The translations under genes were made by a program, and so were the position numbers. From the NCBI GenBank assembly GCA_038373885.1, contig JAWZYV010016015.1, forward strand, positions 310,001 through 374,000: DNA of 64,000 nucleotides, read 5' to 3'. The notes beneath the pieces were generated by a model that worked only from the letters and a program-made list of their open reading frames with translations, had not been told where the DNA came from and did no database searches. Shown here piece by piece: positions 9,528 to 22,258 of this stretch. The stretch is from Cheiracanthium punctorium. Its lineage: Eukaryota > Arthropoda > Arachnida > Araneae > Cheiracanthiidae. Position 1 is the first letter of the stretch. Each line of letters begins with the position of its first letter.

Positions 9528-10488
9528 CAGGGTGTCTCATAAAGGTGGTAACGGGCTTTAGTTCTTCATCTATTAGAGATGAGTGGGCAGTGTAAATTGG
9601 AAAAATGTTCAAAATAAGGTCGGAAATAAGTGTCAAGAAAAAATTCTTCTCGTTCATTTACAAAAGTTACACTTTTTAAATTTGTATACGGCCCAATTTG
9701 TATACCTTCCCAATAAGTAAAATGTGCCTGCGCCATGCACGCATGAGGTAATATACCATATTTGAGCCTGGCATCATAAACGCGGCAGAGATATCTTTAA
9801 AGAAAGTTCATCGGAGACTATACATGATTTTGAATGTAAACCTTTAGTGCTAGACTGGAAAATGTTGTTGTTGTGGGATTATGGCCGATTAGCTACACGA
9901 GGGCTCTAGACCGAGGGATGGGGTGCCCTCCGTGGGGGTCTTTCTAAGGTGTCCTAACCCGTATTTACGCTAAGTTTCGGAGGAAACCACGGAAAGCTCC
10001 GAACGGTTAGGTCGTCGGACGAGACCTAGTTTCGAACCAGGCACCTTCTGTCTTCCAGTTCAGAGCGTTATGCGCTGAGCCCCCTGGTGGGGAGCTAGAG
10101 TGGAAAAAAAGATTTTCTATCGTAATTTCTGTACGACCCATGAAATGCGATCATTCGATGTGATTTTTTCCCTTCGAGAGCCATGAAAAAGTGGTTTAAG
10201 TCAGCGTTATATTTATATTCATATCTCTGACACTTTTTAAGATACAATTCTCAAATTTTGTATGTCACCTCATGAGTGTATGGGAAACATTTTACTAATT
10301 GGGAATTGTTTTGTGCGGGGGTCGTATACAAATTTAAAAAGTGTAACTTTTTGAAAATTAACGAGAGGATTTTTTTTAACGGAGTCTCATTTCGGACCTT
10401 ATTTTGAGCATCTTTTCGATTTACGCTGCCCACTTGTCTCTAATGGATAAAGAATTAAAGCCCGTTACCACCTTTGTGGGACACTTTG
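9528..10488. mobile_element. Long-TIR mariner-like element, family F1 copy 1
   Basis: Starts TA/CAGGGTGTCTCATAAAGGTG and ends with the inverted counterpart (CACCTTTGTGGGACACTTTG/TA). The inverted repeat extends roughly 350 bases inward on each side, so nearly the whole element folds back. A SINE (9863-10093) interrupts the middle. A diverged relative lies at 18551-20311. No transposase is encoded, so mobilisation would need one from elsewhere. Confidence 0.88.
9863..10093 (-). repeat. tRNA-derived SINE, family S1 copy c
   Basis: On the minus strand: A-box-like GGCTCAGCGCATAACGC (plus 10065-10081), B box GGTTCGAAAC (plus 10029-10038), the shared body, and a CAA-repeat tail at the left edge. 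Flanks GCTAGACTGGAAAA (9849-9862) and GCTAGAGTGGAAAA (10094-10107) are a 13-of-14 target duplication. It lies inside the long-TIR mariner-like element and so is younger than it. Confidence 0.92.
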
Positions 10489-10490
10489 TA

Positions 10491-12709
10491 TATATTTATT
10501 TATATGTTATGTAATTAAAAGTAAAAAATGAATATCAAAATAAATTTTTACTAAGCACACATACAAAAAAAGAGATGATGTTTAAAATGAGTCTTTTCAA
10601 ATTTTTGTGGCCAAAGAAAATTTCAGAACCGATAATTATTTCTTGGTAAAACTTCTAGAAATTCTTATAGGACACGTCTATCGAGAAATGTTTCAATTGT
10701 TCATGAAGATAATTTTTATAACCCAACATTCCTCTAAAGTGGTTCTGTGTTTCTTAGAAATGTCGATCAAATGTCTCATACACCCTTACATAATTATAAA
10801 GCAACGCATAATTATTTAATGTGCAACTAAAATAAACCAGAACTTTACCACTCATATCAAAACTGGATTTTTGACAGTTTTAGAAAATTAAACTAAATTC
10901 TATAAAATTGCATTTAAATGGCATCAAATGCTGTAGGCACATTTTTTTTATTTAGTATAGAGAAGATTTAACGTGCAACTAAAGCATCTAAAAATTTACT
11001 CTTCGAAATTTTTAAACTTGCTCAAAAATTTCAAAGAATAAATAAATTAATATACATGCATGTGTGTGTATGTATGTATGTATTAACAGTGCATTTTTTG
11101 TTTTACAAATCACATTAACTATAAGAAAGGATTTTCATTCATTTCGTCAACTTTTTCACTGTCTTTCAAAGTGCGAGACCTCTGTAGAATATGCACTAGA
11201 TTTGAATCAGTGACACCCAAAATGAATTAAACTACCATACAGTTTAACCCTAAAGATCGCCTAATGAAGTTAGGTACCCCAATGAACAAAATGAGTTAAA
11301 CTTTGCAAAAACAGTTACACAGTTTTTAACAGATTTTACTCATTGTTCAACTGATTTGATAGAGTTTTTAAATTTATTGATGTAAATATCCAAAATATAT
11401 TTCTATAGTACCCATAAGCAATACATGCGTGGAAGAATAAATTATATAGTTTCGTATTTTAACACGTTTGATGTCATATATATTATATCTTAACGAAAAT
11501 TTGTGTTTAAAGTAACTGTTTTAAAAGTTTTAAAATCTCAATATACTAAATAAATAAATTTTTATGAACAAGAAGCGCAGTCGGCAGCACTTAGTTTTCA
11601 AACATCCCTTTTAATGTTGATGCACAGGCATAAATAAACAGACAGACATGTCTATAGCATAGATGTAGATATGAATAACAAATTGGAGATAACGATTCCG
11701 GGCATGCATATAATAGGTTAATCTGTCTGACGATTTCCTAAGTCGCCCACACAATTTCACAGCTTTCCAGAGAAGAAAGCAATAGAATGCAAACGCCCAA
11801 ACAGAAAAAAGAATAAATAAATAACTTTAGAAAAAATAAACACCGTTCACTTTCTTTCATAACCTCATTGGTAAAATATTTCTAATGAAATTGGCTGTCG
11901 ATAAGCTAATATTTAAAACCCACTGTTTAAGTGCTTTTCTACTCAACTGATAGCTTAAAAGCACTCATTGGTTGGGAAGAACTGTTTTTTGTTTTTGTTT
12001 TTTACTGTAATGGGAGGTATTACTTGTTTATTGATATAATTTTAATGCGATAAAATTACATAATATTAAGAGACTTATGGAAAAAAGTAGATTGCAGCAT
12101 TATAATTATCTTACTGCCGCCAATTTCCCGTTTACTTCTTTTCAGAAAAATATATATTTCAGCAAAATAAAGTGTACGTATTACAAAGTACGCTATCAAT
12201 GACTTGCCGAGTTTTGCACTCAAAGCTATCAGTTCGCATACGTGTATATAAACTTAATTTCCTTTAGATTAAAATAACTGATAGAGAAAATTCTTAAAAA
12301 CATTCATTAAAAAAGAAAAAAAAAGTTATTTTACGAAAGTAACTTTCCGTGCAGAACGTGAGAGAATATACACATTGAATTAATTTGTCGGTTCATTACT
12401 ATTAACGTAAAAGTTGTAAAAATTAAAAAAAGAAAATCGGCAGAAAGAAATCAAACATTTTTTTTCTAGAGAATAAAACGATTCCAGCTACGGAAATACT
12501 ACGCTTAAATTTATACATATAAAGTTTAACTACTTCTTAATATTTTTCTCTGGGAACTTGCCTTGCAAAAAGACCATGTTACAATTTTGTAGCTGTAAAG
12601 ATCATAATTAAAATCTGATATTTCGTGAAACTTATGTTAAGAAGATATTTAAGAAATGGGGAAATGCATTTTTTCCAAATATCCGGTGGTAATACTTCAT
12701 TGCCTAAAA
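10491..12709. other. AT-rich stretch, no gene seen
   Basis: GTGCAACTAAA occurs twice (about 10821 and 10971), and there is a short TATGTATG microsatellite near 11070. The ORFs present are short and rich in Lys/Ile/Phe, as expected from composition alone. Confidence 0.5.
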
Positions 12710-12711
12710 TA

Positions 12712-14040
12712 CAGGGTGTCTATAATTAAACTTGAAATTTGCGAGCAGTCAGTCTATAGCAAAAACTATGCAGCGGAATAGCATGAAAATGGGGTAATGG
12801 CCGAATGAAATAATGGGAATTTTATCGCGAAAAAAAAAAACACTGAGTTTCAAAAACCACCACTAGATGGCGTTGTGCAATGCAAACTATTGGAATATGC
12901 AAATGTCGTAACCATAGCAATCCTGTGCGGGCGCAGCAGCACACGGAATAAAAAGATGCGAGAGGCGAACCACAGCCATACTCGTTTCCAAGTCAAGTAA
13001 GATGACGTTGGCTCTCCAGGAACGTGCTTTACTGGTGAAATTGCTTTACCAAAACGGAGACTCTGCTACCGAAGCTTTGCGGAAATTTTGGTCTTTGAGG
13101 CAGTTTACTAGTCAAGGACTAACAAACATGATTAGGAAATTTGAAGCAACGGGAACATTGGAGATTCAGCCAGGAAGGGGACGAAGATGTGTTGAAGCAC
13201 AGGTAGTGGATGATCCAGCGACGCAAGTGGAGGAAGACAGGATATAGCAAACCATCGACAGCACTAGTGTTCGGCGTACTGCAGCATCGGTTGTCCAACT
13301 TCCTTCCAGGGTTCATAAAATTATGTAAAAGGTCTTAGGCTATTATCCCTACAAACTGTTGCTAGTGCAGCAGATCTTACCAGCTGATCTGGATAGTCTA
13401 CAAACTTTTGCGTTGCGATTTCTTGCGGGAGTTGAGCTCCAGGAAGAATGGCCATGGAACATTTGTAGACCGACGAGGCCTACCTTCATATGGAAGGTGC
13501 GGTTAACACGCACAATTGCCGCATTTGGGCTGCCACAAACCCACATCAATGCCTACAAACTCTATTGCACTCTTCGCATGTAACAGTTTGGTGTGGCTTC
13601 AATGCAACCTTCATTGTGGTTACGTTTTTTTTTTTTTTTTTTGTCAAAGAGCACATCGCCGCAGGGCTTGTGACATGCACCGTCACCGATCAACGATACG
13701 CTTCATTATTACAGGAATCCATTATTCCGGCTCTCCAGGGAATGCGATCTCATACAACCACAGTGTTTATGCAGGATGGTGCTCCTTCACACATCGCCCA
13801 TTGTGTGAAACAAGTGCCCCGCCGCCATTTCGGTGACGACAGAATCTCGGTCGGCTATTTCCTACAGCTTGGCCTCCTAGATCCCCCGACTCCAATCCTT
13901 GCGACTTTTGGCTCTAGGGATACCTGAAGGCCTTGGTCTACCGTGATCCCATCACATCTCTCCCCGACCTTAAAGAAAACATAGAACGCCGGATGCGTAA
14001 CATTCCCTAGTTCATGCTGCTTTCAACAGCATTGGACACT
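12712..14040 (+). mobile_element. Mariner-like element, 3' end truncated
   Basis: The left end TA/CAGGGTGTCTATAATTAAAC belongs to the mariner-like CAGGGTGTC type and precedes a transposase relic with a normal-length leader (about 290 bases). No matching right end is found: transposase sequence runs directly into a SINE at about 14041. The element therefore appears truncated or its right end has been lost. Confidence 0.75.
13002..14040 (+). pseudogene. Decayed mariner-like transposase (DDE type)
   Basis: It begins with ATG and MTLALQERALLVKLLYQNGD, a helix-turn-helix start like arthropod mariner-like transposases, continuing to KFEATGTLEIQPGRGRR. Later blocks, in shifting frames, are LPADLDSLQTFALRFLAGVE, DEAYLHMEGAVNTHNCRIWA (first catalytic Asp), VFMQDGAPSHIAHCVKQ (second), RRHFGDDRIS, DSNPCDFWL (third, kept but frame-shifted) and GYLKALVYRDPITSLPDLKE. 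Stops follow codon 81 and other blocks; a poly-T expansion at 13625-13642 encodes a run of Phe. The block order is complete up to RNIP near 14007, then degenerates. It is not functional. The protein type differs from the one at 241-1438, so two mariner-like lineages are present. Confidence 0.85.
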
Positions 14041-14218
14041 AACAAGGCCAGAATTTCTGGTCTCTTTACTATGGAGGCACCCAATAGGTGGACCAGCGTT
14101 GCCTAATATGAACAGAAGGATGAAATGTACACCCAAGCCCATGCCGGGAACCGAGCCCGGACCCGTGGTGTGGTAGAATGGCTCTCGAACCACTACACAA
14201 CCCGGACAGCCAGCTCAT
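14041..14218 (-). repeat. tRNA-derived SINE, family S2 copy 1
   Basis: On the minus strand the head reads GCTGTCCGGGTTGTGTAGTG with an A-box-like TTGTGTAGTGGTTCG and a B box GGCTCGGTTCCC (plus 14146-14157). The 3' body CAACGCTGGTCCACC, TGCCTCCATAGTAAAG, GACCAGAAATTCTGG is shared with the copy at 61086. No clean target duplication is visible, so the left border is approximate. Confidence 0.8.
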
Positions 14219-14221
14219 AAA

Positions 14222-15650
14222 TATAGATATGTAAAAAGAAACCCCCGAAAATAGTAGCACGTGGAACTGTGCATGTTTTAAGTACTTCCATCAGCAGGCA
14301 GGCACTAACACTGTAAAAAAATGTTTTAGAATCAATTCAAACGAATTAAAATTAAAGATACTCATTTAAACACAACTCCTGTAATTAAAAATTTTTTTTT
14401 CATGAAAACAGGCAAAAGAAGATGTATCGTAAAGGTACCCCCCCCCCCCCCAAAAAAAAAAATGTAGTACCATATTAATCTTTATTCCATTACAAGTTAA
14501 GTCAAATAATTATTCTTCCCCCAAATACAGAGAGAGGAACAGATTCTAAGAAAGTTTCAGAGAGAAATGGACAATTTTAACCAGAGATAAGACGTTCAAG
14601 GTTTAATTTCAACGACATTTACTTCTAATGTGAATGTATATAAATATATTGTTTTGATGATGAAAAAATAAAATCTTTATCTGGCCTGCCTCTCGGTGAA
14701 AATTTCGAAATACCCAGATATATTTCCATGTACTTCGTGATTTAAATAAACATTTTACATCCATAAAGCATCCTTTATTCGCTTTTAATTAAGATATCTA
14801 TTACTGGGAACTTTTTGTATTTTTCCACCATAACTGTCAATAACTGTGAAATAAACATATAAATCGTACATATTGATAACCCCTTTATCTTACAGTAGAT
14901 TCAGTAGTATTTTTATTAAATAAGGCCAATAAACAGCCTTTTTTATATTCTCGAACGTACTTTTTTATATTCTTCTATTTTGAAAACCGATTCTAAAAAT
15001 GATAAACATAAACACAACATCTTTTCACATTTCATTTTTTTGTGTGGAAAGTTTTAGATCATAAATAAAGTTACATTCATAAAAAAAAAAAAAGTTAGAA
15101 ACAAGACAGTTTTCCTTTTTGGAGGAGGTGGGAGGGGGGGCAAAATCGAGCTGAAGAATACCGAAACAGCACATATCGAACCATAATGTTACTCTATGAG
15201 AACAGTAAACAAATTTTTCTAATCGAAAGGTACTTGAAAAAATTGTACTTAAATATTATCTTTGAGAACCAGCAGATGGAAGGCAGAAACGTTCACGAGA
15301 CAGGCAGCAAAACAGTCCAGTCTTTTACAAAAATATTGCCACCTCTAGTTGAGATGCAGGACTTGCGTTATCTATCCATACTGAGAATAATGTTGTCAAT
15401 GGGATGCTGAGGCATCATGGTTCATAATTTTTCCAGTACCAATCGCAGCTGCGACATTGTTACTGATGATTGAAACGTTCTGGCAAGTGTCTCCATAAAA
15501 TGTCCCACTAGTTTTCGATTGGATCGATCCAAGAGCCTTGTGAACCAATGTATGTGTTAATGTCTTCAGTTTATAGCATTTCTGCTGTTTGATGCGTATT
15601 GTGTTGCGTTTAAGGCAAACCTGCACGAAAGGTATCTGCCTAAGAGAAGG
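14222..15650. other. AT-rich stretch with long homopolymers
   Basis: Contains a 14-C run followed by poly-A (14438-14462). ORFs near 15186 (plus) and 15396-15662 (minus) are short, overlap each other and show no motif. No gene is supported. Confidence 0.45.
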
Positions 15651-15654
15651 TGCC

Positions 15655-15782
15655 TTGGGCATGAGACTTTTTAAGTGGTTTTAACGCCTATTCACGTTAC
15701 ATCTGGAAAAATCGCAGAAAACTCCAAACCGTTAGATCGACACCCATCATCCAGCTACCATATTTATTGTCTTAACCACTAA
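15655..15782 (-). repeat. Heavily diverged S1-like SINE fragment
   Basis: AAAACTCCAAACCGTTAGATCGAC resembles the S1 body (AAAACTCCGAACGGTTGGGT), and on the minus strand TTAGTGGTTAAGACAATAAA resembles a tRNA A-box head. The match is weak and the borders are unclear. Confidence 0.35.
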
Positions 15783-15859
15783 CTGTCTAAACAGTAGCGG
15801 CCATGGTGTGGCCGCTACTGTCTAAACAGTAGCGGCCATGGTGTGGCCGCTACTGTTTA
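15783..15859. repeat. Tandem pair of identical 35-bp hairpin units
   Basis: Two identical units of 35 bases begin at 15783 and 15818; a third starts at 15853 but decays after CTGTTTA. Each holds AGTAGCGGCC-ATGGTGT-GGCCGCTACT, a perfect 10-bp stem of GC-rich sequence in AT-rich surroundings. Confidence 0.95.
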
Positions 15860-18548
15860 ATAAACTATAAATAAACATTTTGAAGATGAAGGGAAACTGA
15901 GAACCCATACTATAGCTAAAAAGATATATGTGAAGAACTTTGGTGCCAAAGCGGCATTGTATTGATATACTATCTATTATCAGAACATCTTCGGTTCAGT
16001 GAATATAATCAACATCAATAAGACTCAAAAAATGTAAGAGAAAGTTTAAAAATACATTTTAAAGTATAAAAAAAACGACAAATGTCTGGACAGCGGTGGA
16101 AAAGGTCGACTGGGCCGATGAAAATTCCGAGTGGTGTACAAATATTTGTGCTGCATTATATAATTCAGTAACTTAAGACTTTCCACCATAGTCCTGGCGG
16201 CTGACTCACTTTTTTTTTCGAGGGGGGGGGGTGTCTTTAAGTCAAGTCAATAAGCTATAAACTATACTCTAAAAATTTTAACTGCATTAAAATGACTTCA
16301 TTTTACATTTTAAAAAAATTACACACATATCTACATGAGTGACAGACGCCTATTCCTTGTCTAAAATGCGACTGACAACTTTTTACCATAATTTTATGCA
16401 AACAAAGTGTTGACAGGTTTTCAAGTCTTACTGAAATGACAGTTGCATTTAAAAAATCAAAATGTTTTTTTTAGAAGTTTCCTCATCCTCCCATAATCAC
16501 ACCCATTGGGGTCGTATCAGCTGACGGTCATTAACATAGTCGTTCCAGCTGATTGTTTCTGGGTCCTTTAAGCAATAAGCTATCAGCTGTAAATATTTTA
16601 ACCATGATAAAATGACTTCATTTTAAAAAATAGCGTGATTCGCATCTTTCTATCAACATGTTTTCCATGGTCATGTCAGCTGACAATCAATTTTCTGATG
16701 CGCAACAGAAGAAAGCTAATGACATGAAAAGCAGCTTTGGTGAAATGATTTATTGAAAACTGGTATCACCACCCGTACTATTACATAAATCGTCACTACG
16801 TCCCTCTTCAGCAGTGAATACAAGATACAGAGAAGAGACTAGTCAATGTTCGTCGAAGGGATAAAGGTTTGGATCATTAACCGAGAATCATGTTTCTCTG
16901 CATATTTTGCACATAACTAAACCGTAATCACTAGAAGCTCCTCTATGAATACTTATGTGATTCTCTATGAAATTGGCTCACTACCATCTAATGGTAAAGA
17001 TGCAGCATTTTGCAAAATTCATAACTGCGGGGATTAGGGGACCACAATGTTCTCTTTTCTCATATATCTCTACGAAAAAAAGAAATATCCATAAAATTCT
17101 TGCTGAAAAATACAATACTCGCGAATACCTAAAATTTAATTTCAGGACATCTTGAAATTCGTCCTCCAAGGAGGGTAGACGGCCAACTTCCCCTTATCGA
17201 CACACATCAATGTTGCAAGAAGAAAATTTATTTTTTAAATGATGGGTGGGGGAGGGGTTAAGCTTAAGTTACTTAACGTTCTTTCGCATTATAAAAATGT
17301 CTATTCGACGTACTTCACTTTCTAAAATCAAGTCTTACGATGACAAGGCAAACCTACAAGACAATTACAACTCTAAACATTGCGTTTCCGTGTAAGCAGC
17401 AATAAAATTTTAAAATGGTCCAGAGAAACGCATCCGTCACTACCTAGTATTATTAAGTTAGTGATTAATGAAGTTAAGATTAACTCCTAACCCATTAATA
17501 ATTTTTTTTTCAAAAGGTTGCTGTCGCTCACCTTGAAACTTTAGATTGCAGTCTACAAAAGAAGGGTAACTTTTAACAATTTAATCGCAATTACTTCTTT
17601 CACCAGGATAAACTTTTCAAATATCCATCATGACTGATAAAAGAGGGTGAAAAAAGAAAATTGTTCGTGCTTCCGTAAAGCGTGCAAAATAAGAGGAAAG
17701 GACTGAAGATAGCTAAACATAACAAATGTATAACAAATATTATATTGCATTAGGAATTTTTATAGAGAATAGAATTTTAAAGCACGGCTAAATTATCTCA
17801 TGGGGAAAATGTTAGGAAATTGACACCCGGAAGCAGTTTATCGTGATATATTGCAATTACCGATATATTATAATTATTTTCGTTTGAAAATTGTACAAAT
17901 TCTGAACAGCTATTTTTAACCTAGTATTTAAAGTCTACATAGTCTTGCTATAAATGTGAAGTTTAGATATAGTGTATTTAGCAGACATATAAATGTATGT
18001 AGAGAGTGATGCAAAATGTGCTTCAACGGTGTTGCATTGGCAATATTTCAAATGTATCTATAATGTTGAAAAACTACTGAGATTTTGCTGTAAATATTTC
18101 CATTTTACGAAATTCATATAATATTATGAAAAAATATTGGACAAATATTTTTATAAAGTCAATATAGTGATATTTCAAAAACAAAAATATTGAAAATCAA
18201 TCTCTTGTAATCTTTAGCCAAAAAATAGCAGATATTTGGTGCAGTATTAAAAAGTTTTTAGAAGACTCTTAATAAAATTAGCTTAACATTGGTACTAAAT
18301 TAGTTACAACCTTTCTATGGAGAAACGTTTAAACATGATTTCGTCTTATTTATCAGTTTCAATACCTAAACAAGATTCAACGTTACTGCATAAAAAGGTT
18401 ACATCTAATTTAGCTCCATTTTATGGAGAAATGTTGAACTACTTAGATTAACAGTGAAGTATTTATGGTGTTATACTCAATAATGGGAAAGGTTCTTTTA
18501 GTCCCAACAACCAATACTAACACTATATTATGGGCTAATATTGCACAA
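15860..18548. other. Non-coding stretch with one diverged direct repeat
   Basis: Segments at about 16230-16325 and 16570-16645 share TTTAAG, AATAAGCTAT and AAAATGACTTCATTTTA in the same order and orientation, about 330 bases apart. A 10-G run lies at 16222-16231. The remainder is AT-rich with no gene seen. Confidence 0.5.
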
Positions 18549-18550
18549 TA

Positions 18551-20311
18551 CAGGGTGTCCCCAAAACACTGACAAATACATTTATTTTGATCAGAGACGT
18601 ATACAGTAAATTACAAAATTGCATAAAAAGGAACAGAATTTTACAATATCGATTAAAATATTTCGCAGATTGAATTTAAATAAATACAAAATTTCAATTT
18701 ATACGGTCTCCGTACAAAAAATTCCCAGGTACTAAAATGTGCATTATACATTAATTAGGTCACAGCGGCGGCTGGTGCATAGGGACTGTGGAACTGCACC
18801 CCCCCCCCCCACAGTTTTCGCCAAATACTATCGATAATTCTAAATATTTACTTTGCACAGCCATAAAGCCTGAAGTCAGTAGCTCTCATGCATGTAGCAA
18901 TAATAAAAATCTCCCCAAAAATCTTTTTAAAAATCCGGAAAATGCAATAAAAAATCTCTGAGTGAAACTGTCCCCAATACAACTCTCGCAAGATAGCGTT
19001 TGATTACTCTGCGCCTGCGTGAAGTCCGAGGGGTTTCGCTCTGAGATAGGTAGAAAGAGCGATGAGAGAGCTGTGGAATTCACAGCACTCATCACCAGCC
19101 GGGTAGCATTAATGAATTAGCAGGTAAAAGCAATGTAGGGCCAAGTTAAAACAGTTAGGCATTGAGACCTGGTGTTTTTTTGTTTGTTTTTTTTTTCCTT
19201 TTATGTTCTCGACATAGGTGTAAATATTTCCCATTTGTAATTGTTCATATTTAAAATTGTCATTTTAGTAAATGTAAAAATTACATTAAAATTAGAAGAA
19301 AACATCCTCTTTAAAAGGTGAATTCAAAACTAGGGTGCCCCCAGATCAGCATAGCTACCTTTAACATATCATTTTCATTCATTCTTTTTGCAGATAGCCT
19401 TAGTGTGCTTTGCCTTAACAACAGCAAAAATAACTATACGGTGTGATTCGTTTAAAGTTTTGGAGAAATGAATGATTTTGAAAAATTGCTCATACTATTT
19501 AAAGCTTATGGGAAAATTTACGCAATTATCTGTATAAAATATTTGCTTTGATGGTCATAAAATAATAGTTGTTTTACTCAACGTTACTTTTTCGTTTTTA
19601 CCAATATTTATAAAACATTGTGCAACAAATTTAACTTTTGCATAAAACTTGTATTATTTTATTTTATGCATATCATAATACATTAAAATTAAAAGTTTGT
19701 GCAGAATTTCCCACCATATTTACCTATTATTGCCTTTTACACGACATTAAGAAACAATGGGTTATTTTTTTAAGCAGCTCCCCCAATAACTGCAGCTACG
19801 AACCGCCACAGTTAGGCCATGTGCAAACTTTCAGCCTTTCATCGTAAAAAGTCTCAAAGGAATTTTTGAACAAAGTCAGTGAGGGTCTATGCAGCACCAA
19901 TAACAGCAAAAGTATGTATCTATGCAATCGTTGTTTTTCTTTCGAAAATTGTGTACAGTCGCTGAAACAAGACCTTCCGATGTGATTTTTTTCTTCTTCT
20001 AGAGCCACTGAAAAGTAGTTTAAGCCAACACATACTTATTTCCCTATAGAGCCTTTTTATGCTGAAAGCTGAATTTTTTAACAATCACCTGATTAATGTA
20101 AGGGGCACATTTTACTAGTCGGATATTTTTTTGGCGAGAGGACCGTATAAAAATTTAAATTTTGTACTTATTAAATCTCCGGAAAATTTCAGTCGATTCC
20201 ATAAAATTATGTACTTTTTTCTACATAACTTTGTAATTTATTGCACGTGTTTAATGATTAATATTTAGGGAATAAAAGCCTAAGTGACTGTTTTTTGGAA
20301 AACCCATCATG
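18551..20311. mobile_element. Long-TIR mariner-like element, family F1 copy 2
   Basis: Left end TA/CAGGGTGTCCCCAAAACAC. The right arm inverts the same blocks in order (AAATTACAAA, TTATACGGTC, GTAAAATGTGC). Segments such as GATGTGATTTTTT and AGAGCCA.TGAAAA match copy 1 at 9528, showing one family. The right terminus is decayed, so its border is approximate. A hAT element (18763-19811) is nested inside. Confidence 0.75.
18763..19811. mobile_element. Non-autonomous hAT element, about 1.05 kb, nested
   Basis: Ends CAGCGGCGGCTGGTGC and (inverted) CTGTGGCGGTTCGTAGC, with flanking TTAGGTCA (18755-18762) and TTAGGCCA (19812-19819), a 7-of-8 duplication. The ends resemble those of the hAT element at 22267. 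A 12-C run follows the left end. No transposase block was found inside. Confidence 0.8.
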
Positions 20312-22258
20312 ATTAAACACTATGATATCAATAACACATTTTAGTACATGTACGTGTCAATTATTTGAAGCAAAACCGCTTTCATCACATTCTCTATGTA
20401 ATTTATGCAGATATCAGTCGGCAAAATAGATTTACGATATTTATTTTATGAAAAATTGATAAATAGTCATTAAATAAGGTAAAAAATTCAAATTTTATTA
20501 TAACACTTTAGTACTTTGTTCAAATCACAACTGTTAATCCTTAATTGAAAATACAAAAATCGTCTGATGCTTATACATTTTGCAACTGGCATTAAAAATA
20601 TTAAAATTTAAGTGGTTTCAAACCAAAACCACCATGCGTTAAGGGGTTAATGAGATTTATGATTATTTCAAAGCTTTTTTTTTTCACTTTTGAATTTCTT
20701 TTATGATAGAGCTCTGAAAGAAAAGATTATTTTCCTGTTGTATTATTTTGAATCCTGAAACAGTAAATTGAAATAACTACTAACCTTTCAATGCACTAAT
20801 GCATTTATTTATAGTGCAACGAATTTTGCTCTACTAAGCGCAGAAGTAGTAAGAAAATCAGTAACATTACCGATGAAATTTTTACAATCAGCACAAGAAA
20901 AGAGTCAGATTAATAATTTCGATGCTTCGCGCTTTGCTATCCTTATTTATCAATGTATGTTAACCCTTTAGAGCTGCAAATGAAGCTGGATAAGCCTTTA
21001 CAAGATCGTTACCGAAAACAGGCAAAGGTTAAAGGTGAAAGCCTGCATGAAGGGAGAGTCTCATAAAACTTTTGACATAACAACTTACTTGTGACAGTAA
21101 TTTAGTGATGAGGGACTCTAATGAATGTTAAATCCAGCAAACTGCAATGCTTTGAAAGATCCCGAAACCTCATTTTGTCTGCAATTGAAGATGTTTGAAA
21201 AAAAAAAGCAATTGAGGGCAAAAGGAGCTCCAAAGTGGATCTCCATTCTTGAATACACATTATATATTTCAAGCTTATTTGCTGATTCCATCTGATAAAT
21301 TGAAATGAATGCATGAGAAACTTGAGACGAGGAACGTGGGTTATAAATTAGTCAAAAAAGATGTAGGAGTAATCCATATTGCTGTCTTTCGCATTCAGAA
21401 GCCATAATAGCATCTGCATAAGTTTTATGAAATTTTCATAGCTACTGTTAATTGAAGTAACGAGGGTACCAATATACTCAGAGTAAATTCACACTAAAAC
21501 TATTATGAGTAGATGATCTGAATTTATCATGGTCTTCCAATTTGAAGTATTAAATCTCTTAATTTTTTTCAATGTTTCTTTTTATATTGCTGCTTTTACA
21601 AGCCTCAGATGTTTATTTAAAATTCCAATGAAATCATATTTTTATAAAACTGTCATTTTTTTCATGTTCAATATGCATATTTTGAGAACTAACAGATCAA
21701 AAGCATAGTTATGCAACATTAATTTATTATTTAAAATTAAAATTAAATTATTGTGTCTTTGTTGGTAATTTCAAGAAATATTGGTTATAAGAAATTAGAA
21801 TAGTAAAAACAAATATTTACATAATTTTTAGCTCATTATAAATTTTACTATGTACACACTGTATAATTCCAAAACTTTTACATTCTAATGGTTTTCTAAA
21901 TGCAAATCGTCGTCAGTTATTCCACAAATATTCCTATTTTTTAGGGTCTTTTGAAGTTTTTGAACTATTAAGTGTGTTTACAAATACTAATTTTGTATTC
22001 ATGCAGAGATTTTTTTCAATGATGAATTTATCGAATTTAAAAATTGTAATACTTTAAAAGAATAAGAAAATTTAAAATATAACCTAAACATATTTGTCAT
22101 TGTAGATTTACAAATGATAACTATAAAGGGAGATGTAAAACACACAAACTGCGGTCAACTCTCATTTGGTTTAAATCTTGTTTCGACTTTCATTTTCAGC
22201 ATTTTACTTCTTACACATACATGTGAACTCAATTTTCTTTCTTTCTTTTTTCGGGGAG
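20312..22258. other. AT-rich stretch, no gene seen
   Basis: The segment around 20940-21330 is slightly less AT-rich and has a 70-codon minus-strand ORF (21102-21314) without a recognisable motif. I see nothing else supportable. Confidence 0.45.
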
